This document shows positions 9,795 through 17,334 of a DNA stretch of 64,000 nt, piece after piece. The notes beneath the pieces are model-generated. The model searched no databases and was not told the DNA's origin. It saw only the letters and a list, made by a program, of their open reading frames with translations. The DNA comes from Pseudomonas khavaziana (GTDB lineage Bacteria > Pseudomonadota > Gammaproteobacteria > Pseudomonadales > Pseudomonadaceae), in NCBI RefSeq assembly GCF_019145205.1, contig NZ_JAHSTT010000006.1, positions 124,001-188,000 of the forward strand, given 5' to 3'. The stretch's first letter is position 1, and each line of letters starts with the position of its first letter. Both the position numbers and the translations under genes were made by a program.

Positions 9795-9947
9795 CTACTG
9801 GGGTGTTCGACAATTGGCCGTATCGGCTGTACGTGTTGGCTTGCCACCAAGAGGTGACCGGTCGGAGGCGGCAGGCTGTCCCGAACGGAGCTGGCTAAAT
9901 CGCCATGCAGTGCAAGTGTCGTAGCGGTAATAAGTGGTGTAGTTCAT
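9795..9947 (-). CDS. Tyr-rich leader peptide upstream of aroF
   Basis: A 50-codon reading frame beginning MNYTTYYRYDTCTAWRF: four Tyr codons in the first nine, plus a Trp and a Phe. The ATG at 9947 is preceded by AAGGAA about eight bases upstream, a good ribosome-binding site. It ends 47 bases before the aroF start. The composition and position fit a regulatory leader whose translation senses charged tRNA-Tyr. The later part of the peptide is not aromatic-rich. Function is inferred from composition, RBS and location. Confidence 0.72.
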   Translation of the reverse strand: MNYTTYYRYDTCTAWRFSQLRSGQPAASDRSPLGGKPTRTADTANCRTPQ

Positions 9948-10001
9948 GGCGCGGTTCCTTTAAGTTCTTGATCAAACAAAATAAAAAGAGGCTGAAAAAC
10001 A

Positions 10002-10033
10002 AAACCCCCGGTCGGGGAGCCGACCGGGGGTTT
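10002..10033 (-). terminator. Intrinsic terminator/attenuator after leader peptide 1
   Basis: CCCCCGGTCGG (10005-10015) pairs perfectly with CCGACCGGGGG (10020-10030) around a four-base loop, extended by AAA/TTT to 14 bp. In the minus direction the stem is followed by TTTTGTTTTT, a U-tract that makes it a strong terminator for transcripts heading to aroF. It sits 51 bases after the stop of the aromatic-rich leader and 55 bases before the Tyr-rich leader, the position expected of an attenuator. Between leader and terminator, GGCGCCC and GGGGTCGCC could pair as an alternative hairpin. Confidence 0.85.
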
Positions 10034-10083
10034 AGATTTCTCTGGTAGGCGACCCCTTGAGTAGTGGGCGCCGATTTCAGGTA

Positions 10084-10218
10084 TCAGGCGCGCCAGTGGC
10101 TAAACCAATACCCAAAATAAAAGCCAGCCAGTGCGCTCGAACCGTTCACGCGGGTAGCCGACACCGAGCGCAAGGCGCTGGCAGCAGGGCAAACCTGAGT
10201 GTGGGTGAGTTGCAACAT
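10084..10218 (-). CDS. Aromatic-rich leader peptide (attenuator leader 1)
   Basis: 44 codons, ATG at 10218 with GGAGAG about six bases upstream. The C-terminal stretch is AGFYFGYWFSHWRA: three Phe, two Tyr and two Trp among eleven residues just before the stop, the hallmark of a ribosome-stalling attenuator leader. An intrinsic terminator begins about 50 bases downstream in the same direction. Neither leader shows any other function. Which aromatic amino acid dominates cannot be decided, since all three are present; starvation for any of them could stall the ribosome. Confidence 0.8.
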   Translation of the reverse strand: MLQLTHTQVCPAASALRSVSATRVNGSSALAGFYFGYWFSHWRA

Positions 10219-10364
10219 GAGTAGCTCTCCAAATGTTGGGGGGAGCTTACTAGAGGCGTATGGGTGGATTCAATCAGTAATTTCTATGGCGTGGGGGGAC
10301 TTACGGCTATGGGTGTGTGCCGATATGCTGACGACACTTAAACAATGATTGCCAGGACGCGACC

Positions 10365-11114
10365 ATGACTGCCTTGACCCTTGCTGCGGCACAAACCCTT
10401 TCCATCCCGGGCGACGTTGCGGCCAATATCCAACGGCACCTGGTCATGATGCAGGCTGCGGCCGAGCACGGTGTGCAATGGTTGGTGTTTCCGGAACTGT
10501 CGTTGACGGGCTATGAACCATTCCTGGCGGCGGACCTGGCTATCGCCCCGGAGAGTGACGTATTGGCTCCGTTGCGTGAAATGGCGCGGGAATTGCGTTT
10601 GACAGCTGTGGTGGGTATGCCGGTGCGGCTGGCGCCACAAGCGGGTGTACTGATTGGTGCGCTCGTGCTGGGAGCGGACGGTTCAATTGGCGTCTACACC
10701 AAGCAGCATCTGCATTCTGGAGAAGAACTGGCATTTACGGCCGGGCAGGGTGGCGAGATCCTTGATTGGGAAAGTGAGCGCATTGCGCTGGCGGTGTGCG
10801 CGGACTTTTCCCACGCCAGCCACCCACGCCTGGCGGCGGAATCGGGCGCCACGGTATATGCCGCCGGCGTGCTGGTCAGCGAGGGTGGCTACGCGGCAGA
10901 CAGCGCACTGCTTCAAGGGTATGCGTCTGAGCATGGCATGCTGGTGCTGATGGCTAATCATGGTGGCCCTTCGGGAGGCTGGACCTGTGCAGGCCGCAGC
11001 GCGGTCTGGACCGCAGACGGCAATTTGCTTGCCGCTGCGCCCGGTGTCGGCGATGCGTTGGTGATCGCCCATCGCGAAGGCGGGTTGTGGACTGGCCAAG
11101 TGGTAGCCCTCTGA
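10365..11114 (+). CDS. Carbon-nitrogen hydrolase (nitrilase superfamily)
   Basis: 249 residues, a single amidohydrolase domain. The catalytic triad is in place: E44 in VFPELSLTGYE, K113 in YTKQHLHSGEE and C145 in LAVCADFSHASH. These enzymes cleave amide C-N bonds in the cytoplasm; without a diagnostic substrate motif the amide cannot be named. The stop overlaps nothing but is directly followed by the ATG of the acetyltransferase (TGAATG), so the two are translationally coupled. The start at 10365 has only a weak Shine-Dalgarno (AGGACG). Confidence 0.88.
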   Translation: MTALTLAAAQTLSIPGDVAANIQRHLVMMQAAAEHGVQWLVFPELSLTGYEPFLAADLAIAPESDVLAPLREMARELRLTAVVGMPVRLAPQAGVLIGALVLGADGSIGVYTKQHLHSGEELAFTAGQGGEILDWESERIALAVCADFSHASHPRLAAESGATVYAAGVLVSEGGYAADSALLQGYASEHGMLVLMANHGGPSGGWTCAGRSAVWTADGNLLAAAPGVGDALVIAHREGGLWTGQVVAL

Positions 11115-11561
11115 ATGACGTTTCACTTGCGCCAGGCGACGGACCAGGACCTGCCCTTTGCCCGAAGCCTCACCTATGAAGCCATGAACCGCTACTACTT
11201 GCAGTACGGCTTGTTGTGGTCCAACGCCGGCTTTGACACTGCGTGGGCGGGTCGCGAGAACTGGCTGGTGTGCAACGATGATGGCGTAATGGGGTTTGTC
11301 AGCCTGAGTCGCGACGAAAAGGCGCTGTATATCCGCGAGCTGCACATGCTGGAGTGCTGCCGCAAGCAGGGGGCGGGCAGTTGGGTGCTGGAGCAGATGG
11401 CGCTCAAGGCACATACCGAGGGCCTGGGCTTGTTACGCTTGACCGTATTCAAGACCAACCCGGCAAGAAGGCTGTATCAGCGCCAGGGGTTGAGTATTGT
11501 GGGTGAAGAGGACTGCTTCTGGCGCATGGAGTGTGAATGCCGGGCACCCACCTCGGACTAA
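11115..11561 (+). CDS. GNAT-family N-acetyltransferase
   Basis: 148 residues covering one GNAT domain. The acetyl-CoA binding region is recognisable around residues 72-95 (IRELHMLECCRKQGAGSWVL), a variant of the usual R/Q-x-x-G-x-G/A loop, and the C-terminal FKTNPARRLYQRQGLSIVGE matches the GNAT motif B (N-x-x-A-x-x-x-Y-x-x-x-G). It begins on the base after the stop of the amidohydrolase, forming a two-gene operon. Substrate unknown. Confidence 0.85.
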   Translation: MTFHLRQATDQDLPFARSLTYEAMNRYYLQYGLLWSNAGFDTAWAGRENWLVCNDDGVMGFVSLSRDEKALYIRELHMLECCRKQGAGSWVLEQMALKAHTEGLGLLRLTVFKTNPARRLYQRQGLSIVGEEDCFWRMECECRAPTSD

Positions 11562-11596
11562 AACAGTCACGCCGTACGAATAAGCGCATACTGCCG

Positions 11597-11836
11597 TCAG
11601 TTAACGCCTTGCTGATCTTGGGTTCGAGCTTCGGGCTCATCCACGATAATCCCTTCTTTCATGCCCAACAGGACCGCCACCTTATGGGCTTCTCCACGCC
11701 GTCCCTTTTTTCGCCCAGCGAGCACTTGATAGGTGGTTGCCGGGTCCACGCCATGCTCCCGGGCAAACGCTTGAACTGATTTTCCTTGGTGTTCAAGCCA
11801 AGCCTTGGCTTGTGCAGCAGTGCGGATACCGGGCAT
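11597..11836 (-). CDS. Small HTH DNA-binding protein, phage-like
   Basis: 79 residues. The core KSVQAFAREHGVDPATTYQV is a clear helix-turn-helix, followed by a basic stretch GRKKGRRGE. It is divergent from the XRE-type gene starting at 11919, separated by 82 bp, an arrangement typical of lysogeny-type repressor pairs. The gap contains GTTCAA repeated directly (11842 region), possible operator half-sites. No partner prophage genes are present nearby, so it may be a domesticated regulator. Confidence 0.7.
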   Translation of the reverse strand: MPGIRTAAQAKAWLEHQGKSVQAFAREHGVDPATTYQVLAGRKKGRRGEAHKVAVLLGMKEGIIVDEPEARTQDQQGVN

Positions 11837-11918
11837 AGTTCAAAACCGTTCAAGTTTGTTTAATGAAGTGATGGTGTGTCACCTCTTGGGGTGTGCCAAT
11901 TTAGGATCATACATCCAA

Positions 11919-12284
11919 ATGAGTGGAATCGGTTCGCGCTTAAGGCAAGAAAGAGAGCGGCTTGGCCTGTCGCAGAAAGTTTTTGGTGAAATCGGAGGCG
12001 TGGAAGCCAACGCACAAGGCAAATATGAAAATGGCGGTCGTGCGCCTAAGGCGGACTATCTGTCTCGTGTCGCCGAAAGGGGCGTGGATATCCTGTACGT
12101 GTTGACCGGCAGCCCAACGCCGATCCAATTGGATAACCTCAGCAAGGTCGAAGAAAAAGTACTGGGCAACTATCGCGCGATGCTCAAGGAAGACCAGGAT
12201 GCAATCCGTCGCTTGACCAGCACATTGGCCGAGCATTCATCCGTATTGAACGGAAAACCCAAGCCCACCGCCCCGGATTCCTGA
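11919..12284 (+). CDS. XRE-family transcriptional regulator
   Basis: 121 residues from ATG 11919. The N-terminal half is a Cro/CI-type HTH (SRLRQERERLGLSQKVFGEI, then ENGGRAPKADYLSRVAERGV), followed by DILYVLTGSPTP, a linker usual in phage repressor-like proteins, and a short coil-forming tail. It lacks the peptidase S24 domain of full LexA/CI repressors. Divergent from the small HTH gene at 11597-11836 and upstream of gacA by about 150 bp. Whether it regulates gacA is unknown. Confidence 0.8.
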   Translation: MSGIGSRLRQERERLGLSQKVFGEIGGVEANAQGKYENGGRAPKADYLSRVAERGVDILYVLTGSPTPIQLDNLSKVEEKVLGNYRAMLKEDQDAIRRLTSTLAEHSSVLNGKPKPTAPDS

Positions 12285-12304
12285 CCTTTCACCCAGGAAA
12301 TAGC

Positions 12305-12328
12305 GCTGTTTGCCCCCCGGCGAACAGC
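12305..12328. other. Stem-loop between the XRE gene and gacA
   Basis: GCTGTTTGCC and GGCGAACAGC form a 10-bp stem with one wobble pair around a CCCC loop. There is no U-tract on either side, so it is at best a weak terminator for the XRE gene. It is followed by an AT-rich stretch CTATATATATG at about 12348 that may belong to the gacA promoter. Confidence 0.4.
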
Positions 12329-12435
12329 CGCAGCGCGTCAAAACTCTATATATATGCCACTTGCACCTAGGTCTGCGCCTTGGTTTTTTGCTAAGGTGTT
12401 CAGCAATCTATAAGACCATATCGCGAGGTGTCTGC

Positions 12436-13077
12436 TTGATTAGGGTGCTAGTAGTCGATGACCATGATCTCGTTCGTACAGGCATTACACGAATGCTGGC
12501 TGACATCGACGGCCTGCAAGTAGTCGGCCAGGCCGAGTCCGGGGAGGAATCCCTGATCAAGGCCCGAGAGTTAAAACCCGATGTGGTGTTGATGGACGTC
12601 AAGATGCCGGGCATCGGCGGCCTGGGCGCCACGACCAAATTATTGCGCAGCCATCCCGACATCAAGGTCGTTGTGGTGACGGTGTGTGAGGAAGACCCGT
12701 TTCCGACTCGCCTCCTGCAGGCCGGTGCAGCCGGTTATCTCACTAAAGGCGCGGGCCTGGCGGAGATGGTGCAAGCCATTCGCCTGGTGTTTGCCGGCCA
12801 ACGCTATATCAGCCCGCAGATTGCCCAGCAATTGGCCATCAAGTCTTTCCAGCCCACCAGCGATTCGCCGTTCGATGCGCTGTCGGAGCGGGAAATCCAG
12901 ATTGCCCTGATGATCGTCGGTTGCCAGAAGGTGCAGACGATCTCCGACAAGCTGTGCCTGTCGCCCAAAACCGTCAACACCTACCGCTATCGTATCTTCG
13001 AGAAGCTCGCCATCAGCAGTGATGTTGAATTGACCCTGCTCGCGGTGCGCCACGGCATGGTGGACGCCAGCGCCTGA
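12436..13077 (+). CDS. gacA: Response regulator GacA (UvrY)
   Basis: 213 residues from TTG 12436, exactly the GacA length; an upstream in-frame start would add non-receiver residues. Receiver with D8/D9, D54 (VLMDVKMPG) and [25 protein letters not shown]; LuxR-type HTH at the C-terminus ([20 protein letters not shown]). GacA, phosphorylated by GacS, activates the rsmY/rsmZ small RNAs and thereby secondary metabolism and often T6SS. The gacA-uvrC-pgsA order is the standard Pseudomonas arrangement. Odd points: the sequence reads [10 protein letters not shown] where I recall GGLEATRKLL in GacA proteins, changing two adjacent-helix charged residues (positions 64 and 67). Confidence 0.95.
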   Translation: MIRVLVVDDHDLVRTGITRMLADIDGLQVVGQAESGEESLIKARELKPDVVLMDVKMPGIGGLGATTKLLRSHPDIKVVVVTVCEEDPFPTRLLQAGAAGYLTKGAGLAEMVQAIRLVFAGQRYISPQIAQQLAIKSFQPTSDSPFDALSEREIQIALMIVGCQKVQTISDKLCLSPKTVNTYRYRIFEKLAISSDVELTLLAVRHGMVDASA

Positions 13078-13078
13078 C

Positions 13079-14902
13079 ATGACCACGCCGTTTGATCCAA
13101 GTGCCTTTCTCTCAACCTGCAGTGGCCGCCCCGGCGTGTACCGCATGTTCGACAGCGAGGCGCGCCTGCTGTACGTGGGCAAAGCCAAGAACCTGAAGAA
13201 CCGTCTGGCGAGCTACTTCCGCAAGACCGGCCTGGCGCCGAAAACTGCCGCTTTGGTGGCGCGTATCGCCCAGGTCGAAACCACCATTACTGCCAATGAA
13301 ACCGAGGCGCTGCTGCTTGAGCAGACGCTGATCAAGGAATGGCGGCCGCCCTACAACATCCTGCTGCGCGACGATAAATCCTATCCCTATGTGTTTCTAT
13401 CGGACGGCGATTTCCCGCGTCTGAGCATTCATCGCGGGGCGAAGAAGCAGAAGGGCAAGTATTTCGGCCCCTATCCCAGCGCGGGCGCGATTCGTGAAAG
13501 CCTGAGCCTGCTGCAAAAAACCTTTTTTGTGCGCCAGTGCGAAGACAGCTTCTACAAGAACCGCACGCGGCCGTGCCTGCAATACCAGATCAAGCGCTGC
13601 AAGGCGCCCTGCGTAGGCCTGGTGGAACCGGCAGAGTACGCCGAGGATGTGCGCCACTCGGTGATGTTCCTCGAAGGGCGCAGCAATGCGCTCACCGATG
13701 AGCTGTCCGTGGCCATGGAGCAAGCCGCCAGCACCCTGGATTTCGAGAAGGCCGCCGAACTGCGCGACCAGATCTCTTTGCTGCGCCGGGTCCAGGACCA
13801 GCAAAGCATGGAAGGCGGCACCGGCGACGTCGATGTTATCGCCGCCTTCGTCAACCCGGGGGGGGCCTGTGTGCACCTGATCAGCGTGCGCGCTGGCCGG
13901 GTGCTGGGCAGCAAGAACTTTTTCCCGCAGACCGGTATCGACGAAGACGTCGCTGAGGTGATGGCCGCGTTCCTTGGTCAGTATTACGTCAGCAGCCCCG
14001 AGCGCGACCTGCCGTCGGAGCTGATCGTCAACGTGGTGCACGAAGATTTCCCCACCTTGATCGAGGCCATCCACGAGCTTCGCGGCCGTGAGCTGGACAT
14101 CAGCCACCGCGTACGCGGCACCCGCGCGCGCTGGCAGCAACTGGCTGTGACCAACGCCGAACAGGCCCTGGGCGCACGCCTGGCCAATCGACAGCATGTT
14201 GCCGCACGCTTCGAAGCCTTGGCCGAGGTCCTCAACCTGGACGAGCCGCCTCAACGCCTGGAGTGCTACGACATCAGCCACTCCAGCGGTGAAGCCACGG
14301 TGGCCTCTTGCGTGGTATTCGGGCCGGAAGGGCCGATCAAGTCCGACTACCGGCGCTACAACATCGAAGGCGTTACCGCCGGGGACGACTATGCGGCCAT
14401 GCACCAGGCGCTCACGCGGCGTTTCAGCAAATTAAAGGACGGGGAGGGCAAGCTGCCCGATATCCTGTTGGTAGACGGCGGCAAGGGCCAACTGTCCATG
14501 GCCCGTGACGTGCTCAACGAACTGGCTGTGCCCGACCTGATCCTGCTTGGCGTGGCCAAGGGCACCACGCGCAAGGCCGGTTTCGAGACGTTGTACTTGA
14601 ATGATGCCGCCCATGAGTTCACTTTGAAGGGCGACTCACCCGCGTTACACCTGATTCAACAGATCCGCGACGAAGCCCACCGTTTCGCCATCACCGGCCA
14701 CCGGGCTCGGCGTGGCAAAACCCGGCGAACCTCAACCCTGGAAGGGGTCGCAGGGGTTGGCCCGACACGGCGTCGCGACTTGCTTAAACATTTTGGTGGC
14801 TTGCAGGAGCTCTCCCGTGCCAGCATTGACGAAATAGCCAAAGCACCCGGTATCAGTAAAAAGCTCGCTGAGCTGATTTATGCAAACCTGCACAGCGAAT
14901 AG
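13079..14902 (+). CDS. uvrC: Excinuclease ABC subunit C
   Basis: 607 residues, the usual length. Incises damaged DNA on both sides of a lesion in the UvrABC complex. N-terminal GIY-YIG nuclease ([20 protein letters not shown]), a Cys-rich region ([15 protein letters not shown]), a UVR motif around residues 200-235 ([12 protein letters not shown]), a C-terminal RNase H-like nuclease domain ([23 protein letters not shown]) and terminal helix-hairpin-helix motifs ([20 protein letters not shown]). Starts one base after the gacA stop, so it is co-transcribed with it. Confidence 0.97.
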   Translation: MTTPFDPSAFLSTCSGRPGVYRMFDSEARLLYVGKAKNLKNRLASYFRKTGLAPKTAALVARIAQVETTITANETEALLLEQTLIKEWRPPYNILLRDDKSYPYVFLSDGDFPRLSIHRGAKKQKGKYFGPYPSAGAIRESLSLLQKTFFVRQCEDSFYKNRTRPCLQYQIKRCKAPCVGLVEPAEYAEDVRHSVMFLEGRSNALTDELSVAMEQAASTLDFEKAAELRDQISLLRRVQDQQSMEGGTGDVDVIAAFVNPGGACVHLISVRAGRVLGSKNFFPQTGIDEDVAEVMAAFLGQYYVSSPERDLPSELIVNVVHEDFPTLIEAIHELRGRELDISHRVRGTRARWQQLAVTNAEQALGARLANRQHVAARFEALAEVLNLDEPPQRLECYDISHSSGEATVASCVVFGPEGPIKSDYRRYNIEGVTAGDDYAAMHQALTRRFSKLKDGEGKLPDILLVDGGKGQLSMARDVLNELAVPDLILLGVAKGTTRKAGFETLYLNDAAHEFTLKGDSPALHLIQQIRDEAHRFAITGHRARRGKTRRTSTLEGVAGVGPTRRRDLLKHFGGLQELSRASIDEIAKAPGISKKLAELIYANLHSE

Positions 14903-14934
14903 AATGCCTTCTCACCTCGTAGCCAGTTGTGCCG

Positions 14935-15495
14935 ATGAATATCCCTAATCTGATTACCGTTCTACGTGTCCTGCTTATCCCGATTTTCATTCTGCTGTTC
15001 TATTTGCCGTATGAATGGAGCTATGTAGCCTCAAGCTCCGTGTTCGCCTTCGCAGCCGCCACCGACTGGCTCGACGGCTACCTGGCGCGCCGCCTGGAAC
15101 AGAGCACGCCCTTTGGCGCGTTCCTTGACCCGGTGGCCGACAAGCTCATGGTGGCCGTCGCCCTGGTGCTGCTGGTGCAGGAACACGGCAACCTGTGGCT
15201 GACCCTGCCGGCTGCGGTGATCATCGGCCGCGAGATCGTCGTCTCGGCCCTGCGCGAATGGATGGCCGAAATCGGCGCCCGCGCCCACGTCGCCGTTTCG
15301 AACATGGGCAAATGGAAAACCGCCGCGCAGATGCTCGCGCTGGTTATCCTGCTGGGCAATCCATCGGACTTCTCGTTCTGGGTCCTTACGGGCTACGCCT
15401 TGCTGCTGATCGCCGCCGGCTTGACCCTGTGGTCCATGCTCCAATACCTGCGCGCCGCCTGGCCGCATCTGCGCACCACCGTGGAAAAGAAATAA
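14935..15495 (+). CDS. pgsA: CDP-diacylglycerol-glycerol-3-phosphate 3-phosphatidyltransferase
   Basis: 186 residues from ATG 14935; a GTG two codons upstream is a possible alternative. Makes phosphatidylglycerophosphate at the inner membrane. The CDP-alcohol phosphatidyltransferase motif D-G-x2-A-R-x8-G-x3-D-x3-D is intact in [20 protein letters not shown] followed by AFLDPVADK. Four or more hydrophobic helices. Third gene of the gacA-uvrC-pgsA unit. Confidence 0.96.
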   Translation: MNIPNLITVLRVLLIPIFILLFYLPYEWSYVASSSVFAFAAATDWLDGYLARRLEQSTPFGAFLDPVADKLMVAVALVLLVQEHGNLWLTLPAAVIIGREIVVSALREWMAEIGARAHVAVSNMGKWKTAAQMLALVILLGNPSDFSFWVLTGYALLLIAAGLTLWSMLQYLRAAWPHLRTTVEKK

Positions 15496-15515
15496 AACTT
15501 TTTTGAATCAAGGGC

Positions 15516-15543
15516 TTGACGGGTGCTGAGGATTCTATAGAAT
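15516..15543 (+). promoter_or_regulatory. Probable sigma-70 promoter of tRNA-Gly
   Basis: TTGACG (15516-15521) and TAGAAT (15538-15543) are spaced 16 bp, close to consensus, and end 12 bp before the first base of the tRNA, as is usual for stable-RNA promoters. Confidence 0.65.
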
Positions 15544-15555
15544 GCGCATCACCAA

Positions 15556-15631
<76 letters not shown>

Positions 15632-15641
15632 AGCATTAAAG

Positions 15642-15672
15642 AAAAAAGCCACTCTAACGAGTGGCTTTTTTT
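15642..15672. terminator. Bidirectional intrinsic terminator
   Basis: AAAAAAGCCACTC and GAGTGGCTTTTTTTT form a 12-bp stem with a TAAC loop, with T-tracts in both directions. It ends the tRNA-Gly transcript on the plus strand and can serve the lipoprotein gene converging from the minus strand. Confidence 0.92.
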
Positions 15673-15718
15673 TGCCTGCGATTTGGGGAATAGACGCTTT
15701 GGCGTCCGGATGTCGGGC

Positions 15719-16018
15719 TTACTTCGTGCAGGTCAGCCGCGAGTACGTCGGCGGCTCAAGCAGGATGCCCGGGGTCATGAATGTCGAGCAGTTGAATACG
15801 CGGCCCTTTGCTGTCGTGGCTTTAAATGTCAGTTCAGCACCACCCAGGAAGTCTTCCTTGCCTTTGGTCACTGGGCCCATGGTCAGCTCATCCGTTGAGG
15901 CGAGGCCGATCGCTTCGGCGGTGACTTTGTGCATTTGCAGAACATTGGGGGTGGTGGAACAGCCTGTTAGCAGGCTGGCCAGTACCAGCAGTAAGAGGGT
16001 GGTTGAGGTTTTGGTCAC
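15719..16018 (-). CDS. Small secreted lipoprotein of unknown function
   Basis: 99 residues with a GTG start at 16018 and AAGGAG seven bases upstream. A signal peptide LLLLVLASLLTGC ends in a lipobox with C20, so the mature form is a lipid-anchored envelope protein of about 80 residues. The mature part has two Cys near the C-terminus (NCSTF and LTCTK) that could form a disulfide. I do not recognise a named family. Terminates toward the bidirectional hairpin at 15642-15672. Confidence 0.8.
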   Translation of the reverse strand: MTKTSTTLLLLVLASLLTGCSTTPNVLQMHKVTAEAIGLASTDELTMGPVTKGKEDFLGGAELTFKATTAKGRVFNCSTFMTPGILLEPPTYSRLTCTK

Positions 16019-16436
16019 GGTTGGCTCCTTGCGAGTGGCGGCGGCAGCGAGCAGGGCATTCTGCTACATGCCGCCTGTTCGAATCTTCGAAGGGACAGGG
16101 ATTTGCCCTACGGCTGCGGAGTCTAGGAACACGTAATTGCTCCCACAATCACTTGGACAAAATCGAGACGGAACCCACGGCAGATATTTCTGGATCTGTA
16201 GGAGATCAGCTACAGCAGGGTCTAGCGGCCCGTTGTTGCTTATCGGCCACGCGGGTGCACGCTGACTGATCAAGCTATGGACGCGGCCCCTGTTCGATTG
16301 AAATCAGCGCATTGTCGTGTTCAACCGACGGGGCTTTGCGGCATGGAAATTGGGCTAGGTGAGCGTCGTGTTTATACTCAGCGAGCCCACATTGTGAGCG
16401 GGGCAAAAAGACAGGGAGTTACACAAGGAGCAAGGA
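16019..16436. other. 418-bp intergenic region without recognised gene
   Basis: Divergent gap between the lipoprotein gene and a phage-type HTH gene. It must hold both promoters; no convincing hexamer pair or RNA gene was recognised. Short open frames here lack ribosome-binding sites and recognisable products. It marks the left shoulder of the accessory block. Confidence 0.5.
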
Positions 16437-16697
16437 ATGGCCTTTGGGCAAGGGAAAGAAGTGTGTACGGAGCAACAATCAATGACCCTCTGGGCTGTCA
16501 GCGCGGAATGCTCCGGGGCGCGTCTGCGGGTATTGTTGAGTGAGTGCAAGATCTCGCCAATGGATTTCGCACTGTTTTTGAAGATCAGCCCTCAGCGGCT
16601 GAACAACTGGTTTGCGCGGGGCATCCCACACTCGCAGCTTGATAGGATCGCACGACTGTTGAGCGTCAACGCCCACTGGCTGAAAACAGGGGGCTGA
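16437..16697 (+). CDS. Phage-type HTH regulator
   Basis: 86 residues, ATG 16437 with AAGGAG seven bases upstream. Residues about 30-80 form a Cro-like helix-turn-helix (ISPMDFALFLKISPQRLNNW) and the end DRIARLLSVNAHWLKTGG matches the tail common in phage repressor-type XRE proteins. No S24 peptidase domain. It stands alone at the left edge of the accessory block, facing the small gene at 16906-17097. Confidence 0.72.
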   Translation: MAFGQGKEVCTEQQSMTLWAVSAECSGARLRVLLSECKISPMDFALFLKISPQRLNNWFARGIPHSQLDRIARLLSVNAHWLKTGG

Positions 16698-16905
16698 GGA
16701 GTGGCTCCTGGCGACAAGAGCTGGAGCGCACAGCAGAGAGGCCCAGGCGGGCGGGGGCTCAAAGTCTGCTATGTGATTGGCTTACGGCGTGACGGCTCGC
16801 AACGGCAATCAACTTCTGGACGGGAGGGTGTTGGCGACAGGCTCCCGGCAACTATCCAAGCCCGCGGGTACTTCATCGTCCGCCGTTCCATGACGGCGTC
16901 ACTTT

Positions 16906-17097
16906 TTATGGGTGAGGGCATTCGGACCCGCTGGTTTCCCTGACCGCAAACATCAGGCATCGCACCGCTTCACGATCCTGTTCCGACAAGCAACGGTAGT
17001 AGCGCACCAGTTGCTCTTCCTCTCGGGTGAGCTGGTGGGGGTGCAGGGATGTACCGGGGGCGATATGTGGTGTGGGGGAGTGTGGAGTAATTGGCAT
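16906..17097 (-). CDS. Small protein with REEEQLVRYYRCL motif (copy 1)
   Basis: 63 residues; ATG 17097 preceded by AGGATC. The first twenty or so residues are Pro/His-rich, then HQLTREEEQLVRYYRCLSEQ leads into a short helical tail. A relative with LNREEEQLVHYYRCLWGE is encoded at 49408-49572, with DNA similarity extending over about 90 bp. The charged-aromatic helix resembles C-terminal tails of small XRE-type regulators in pseudomonads, but no HTH is present here. Function unknown. The duplication at both ends of the rhs/T6SS block is the notable point. Confidence 0.6.
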   Translation of the reverse strand: MPITPHSPTPHIAPGTSLHPHQLTREEEQLVRYYRCLSEQDREAVRCLMFAVRETSGSECPHP

Positions 17098-17334
17098 GAT
17101 CCTGGTTCTTCATGAGGTGAATGGAGACGTGGGCTTCTTGCCCAGAACAACTGAATACATAGCGTTTATTTTGGAAAAGGGCTCGTTATTTTTTGTGACT
17201 GTTGGGTATTTCAGATGGGGCCGTCGGAAGTGCTTGGCAAAGGTGTAGGAGCGATCTTTCAATGGAGGTGGAAAACACGCGATCGGGGGGACGCTACCGC
17301 AGATCGGGTCCTGTGCAGTGCCTGAGAGGTCCGG

